Assembly: GCF_028283685.1 (NCBI RefSeq)
Contig: NZ_JAPWKF010000008.1
Coordinates: forward strand, 62,001 to 126,000
DNA: 64,000 bases
Direction: 5' to 3'
Source of the DNA: Edaphobacter sp.
GTDB taxonomy: Bacteria; Acidobacteriota; Terriglobia; Terriglobales; Acidobacteriaceae
Part shown: piece after piece, positions 62,631 to 64,000 of the stretch
Numbering within the stretch: the first letter of the stretch is position 1
Layout: each line of letters starts with the position of its first letter
Translations under genes and position numbers: made by a program
Notes under the pieces: model-generated
Database searches by the model: none
Seen by the model: only the letters and a program-made list of their open reading frames with translations
Told to the model about the DNA's origin: nothing

Positions 62631-62668
62631 TAAAAGAGGGGAGAGGCCGAATGGCTTCTCCCCCTCTT
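62631..62668 (-). terminator. Rho-independent terminator of the LolA-like gene
   Basis: On the minus strand a G-rich arm GAGGGGGAGAAGCC pairs imperfectly with GGCCTCTCCCCTC and is followed by TTTTA. It lies 20 bp after the stop codon of the minus-strand gene and also separates it from the convergent small protein gene. Confidence 0.75.
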
Positions 62669-62688
62669 CATTGGCCGCTACGTGCCGG

Positions 62689-63672
62689 TTAGTGCTGCGG
62701 GGCCGCCGGCTGCTGCTGTTGTGGCTGCTGCTGGTTCTGATTGTCCGGCGTGGCCTTGTTGTTGGTGATGTCTTCGCCGTTGTAGATGATGCGGCTGGTG
62801 GCGCGGAACTGCTTGTAGTCGGTGTAGCGCACGATGTTGCGCATGTGCACGTCGTCGGAGGTGGCACCGTTGGCCGCGGGGAAGTGGAGGACACCCTCGG
62901 CCTTGGTGTAGGTGGGGAACCAGTACTTGCCGTCGACCTGCTCGTAATAGGTGGTGAAGGGGGGCTGGAGGTCGGCATGTCCGCGGCGGGTGTCCTGGGG
63001 GACGGTCTCTCCGTTGACGAGGACGATCTGGTAGTCCTGCTGATCGACCCAGACCTTGCCCTGGAAGTAGTGTTTGCCCTTCTCGAGGGTTCTGGGACCG
63101 GCTGAGAAGACGTAGGTGTCGAGTTCATCGACCTTCTGGCGTCCGAGGTACTTGATGTCGTACTGCGACATCTCTTCGGCGGTGAGGACGAAGGGGAGGC
63201 GGTGTTCGACTTCGTCCATGTCGGCGGGCGTCATGATGACGCGTTCGAGGGTATTCTGCGGGGCGAAGACGACGTGCTCTTCGCGGCGGCCGTCCTTGCT
63301 GAAGGTGATGTCGGTGACCTGCTGGTACTCGCCGTCGGGCCGGTTGTTGTCTTCGGAGATGGTCTGGATCTTCACACTCTGGCGGAAGATGTAGTTCTGC
63401 CGGGCGCGGTTGAACTCGCTCTCGCGCTCGCCGAATTTGCGGATGAGCTCGTCGACGGTGATGCCGGTGGGCGGCGCGGGATCGAGGCGGCCGAAGCCGT
63501 CGCTGTCATCGGCCGCAGCCGCTGCGTACAAATTTGGGACACCCGCGAAGGCCGCAAGGGGAGCCGCCGATAGCGAGAGTACCGTGGCAGCGACAACTGT
63601 CCGCAGAAGAGCGCGAGTCGTGGCAGAGGTCGGCAGAGAGTGTGCGGGCGAGCTGTTCAGCGACTTTTTCAT
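62689..63672 (-). CDS. Exported LolA-like protein with Q-rich tail, function unknown
   Basis: 327 aa. The signal peptide runs to about residue 43. The body is beta-rich with segments reminiscent of the LolA/outer-membrane lipoprotein-sorting fold (EHVVFAPQNTLERVIM, GKVWVDQQDYQIV, DGKYWFPTYTKAEGV). The last 15-20 residues are Gln/Pro-rich (QQQPQQQQPAAPQ). Similar proteins are widespread in Acidobacteria without a known role. A terminator lies just downstream. Confidence 0.7.
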   Translation of the reverse strand: MKKSLNSSPAHSLPTSATTRALLRTVVAATVLSLSAAPLAAFAGVPNLYAAAAADDSDGFGRLDPAPPTGITVDELIRKFGERESEFNRARQNYIFRQSVKIQTISEDNNRPDGEYQQVTDITFSKDGRREEHVVFAPQNTLERVIMTPADMDEVEHRLPFVLTAEEMSQYDIKYLGRQKVDELDTYVFSAGPRTLEKGKHYFQGKVWVDQQDYQIVLVNGETVPQDTRRGHADLQPPFTTYYEQVDGKYWFPTYTKAEGVLHFPAANGATSDDVHMRNIVRYTDYKQFRATSRIIYNGEDITNNKATPDNQNQQQPQQQQPAAPQH

Positions 63673-63747
63673 GGGCTTCTCAGGCGGCGGAGCGTTTCGT
63701 CTCCCCTGCTCTTATAAGGATAGACGCGACGGGAGGAGGTTTGGTTG

Positions 63748-64000
63748 ATGGTCCGGAGCCTGGCAGTGGGGATGGCGGGGATGTGGATGCCGGCGGTCTT
63801 TGGGATCGTGACCGTGGGGCTGCTGGGAGCGATCGGGGTGTTGCGGGGGCATCTGGCGGCGGAGCGGAGGTCGTTTCGACGGGAGCGCCGGTATCGCGAG
63901 GAGATGGAGGCATATGTACGCCTGGACCCACGGATCGGGGCGACGGGTGAGCGCGCCGAGATGGCAGCCAGGGTGTGCGTGGCGATCTCCGGCAAGAGCC
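63748..64000 (+). CDS. Membrane protein, probable signalling/sensor type, 3' truncated by window edge
   Basis: The frame opens at ATG 63748 (GGGAGGAGG upstream) and remains open to the window end (84 codons). It has one hydrophobic segment (about residues 14-32), then a basic, helical stretch (RRSFRRERRYREEME) and EAYVRLDPRI...AARVCVAISGKS, a pattern I associate with acidobacterial sensor-like proteins containing a GAF-type domain. That last point is a weak recollection and cannot be confirmed from this fragment. It is divergent from the LolA-like gene. Confidence 0.6.
   Translation, partial: MVRSLAVGMAGMWMPAVFGIVTVGLLGAIGVLRGHLAAERRSFRRERRYREEMEAYVRLDPRIGATGERAEMAARVCVAISGKS

Overview
This 64 kb window looks like chromosome of a soil acidobacterium (class Terriglobia; Terriglobus, Granulicella and Edaphobacter are typical relatives). 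The evidence is indirect: two very large TonB-dependent receptors with an N-terminal carboxypeptidase-regulatory-like domain, several enzymes with Tat signals in normally cytosolic folds (Gfo/Idh/MocA, sugar isomerase, DUF2264), GH2 and GH92 glycosidases, high G+C, and short dispersed intergenic repeats of a kind I associate with this group. No species can be named from the sequence alone.

Layout. 1-6.5 kb: nitrate assimilation on the + strand: the 3' part of a CysJ-like flavoprotein, a DmsB-DmsC fusion, a NasA-type molybdenum nitrate reductase and a NarK-type transporter. 6.7 kb: tRNA-Ser(UGA). 6.9-16.5 kb: a carbohydrate region with genes in alternating orientation (DUF2264, TonB receptor, GH2 glycosidase, Gfo/Idh/MocA oxidoreductase, sugar isomerase). 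16.7-26.7 kb (- strand): nine tightly coupled genes that take xanthine to glyoxylate, including a fusion of the xanthine dehydrogenase FAD subunit with OHCU decarboxylase. 26.7-33.9 kb (+ strand): reductive pyrimidine catabolism (ureidopropionase-like amidohydrolase, PreT, PreA, dihydropyrimidinase) and an NCS1 transporter, transcribed divergently from the purine genes. 34-36.6 kb: leuB, a possible leader peptide with terminator, a small ACT-domain protein, and an SDR. 37-43.8 kb: a PHP-type secreted hydrolase, a nucleotide-pyrophosphatase-like enzyme, methylmalonate-semialdehyde dehydrogenase (MMSDH), and an ABC exporter behind a structured leader. 43.8-50.3 kb (- strand): GH92 mannosidase, TPR protein, omega-aminotransferase and its GntR regulator. 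50.5-59.9 kb (+ strand): a frameshifted TonB receptor, M20 peptidase, sodium symporter, P1-family peptidase and copper amine oxidase. 60-64 kb: LysR regulator, unrecognised secreted proteins, and the start of a membrane protein that runs off the right edge.

How it works together. The dominant theme is nitrogen acquisition. Nitrate, purines and pyrimidines are all converted to usable nitrogen. Beta-alanine from the pyrimidine route could pass through the aminotransferase at 48.1 kb to malonate semialdehyde, and then through MMSDH at 40 kb. A GTATAC motif placed identically relative to TTGACA (6 bp between them) precedes both the operon containing MMSDH and the receptor/peptidase operon. This suggests one regulator, plausibly the FCD-type GntR at 49.6 kb, but that link is inference.

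On a larger scale the + strand is C-rich up to about 34 kb and G-rich afterwards, whichever way genes point. This is a sharp GC-skew switch with no recognisable origin genes in the window.
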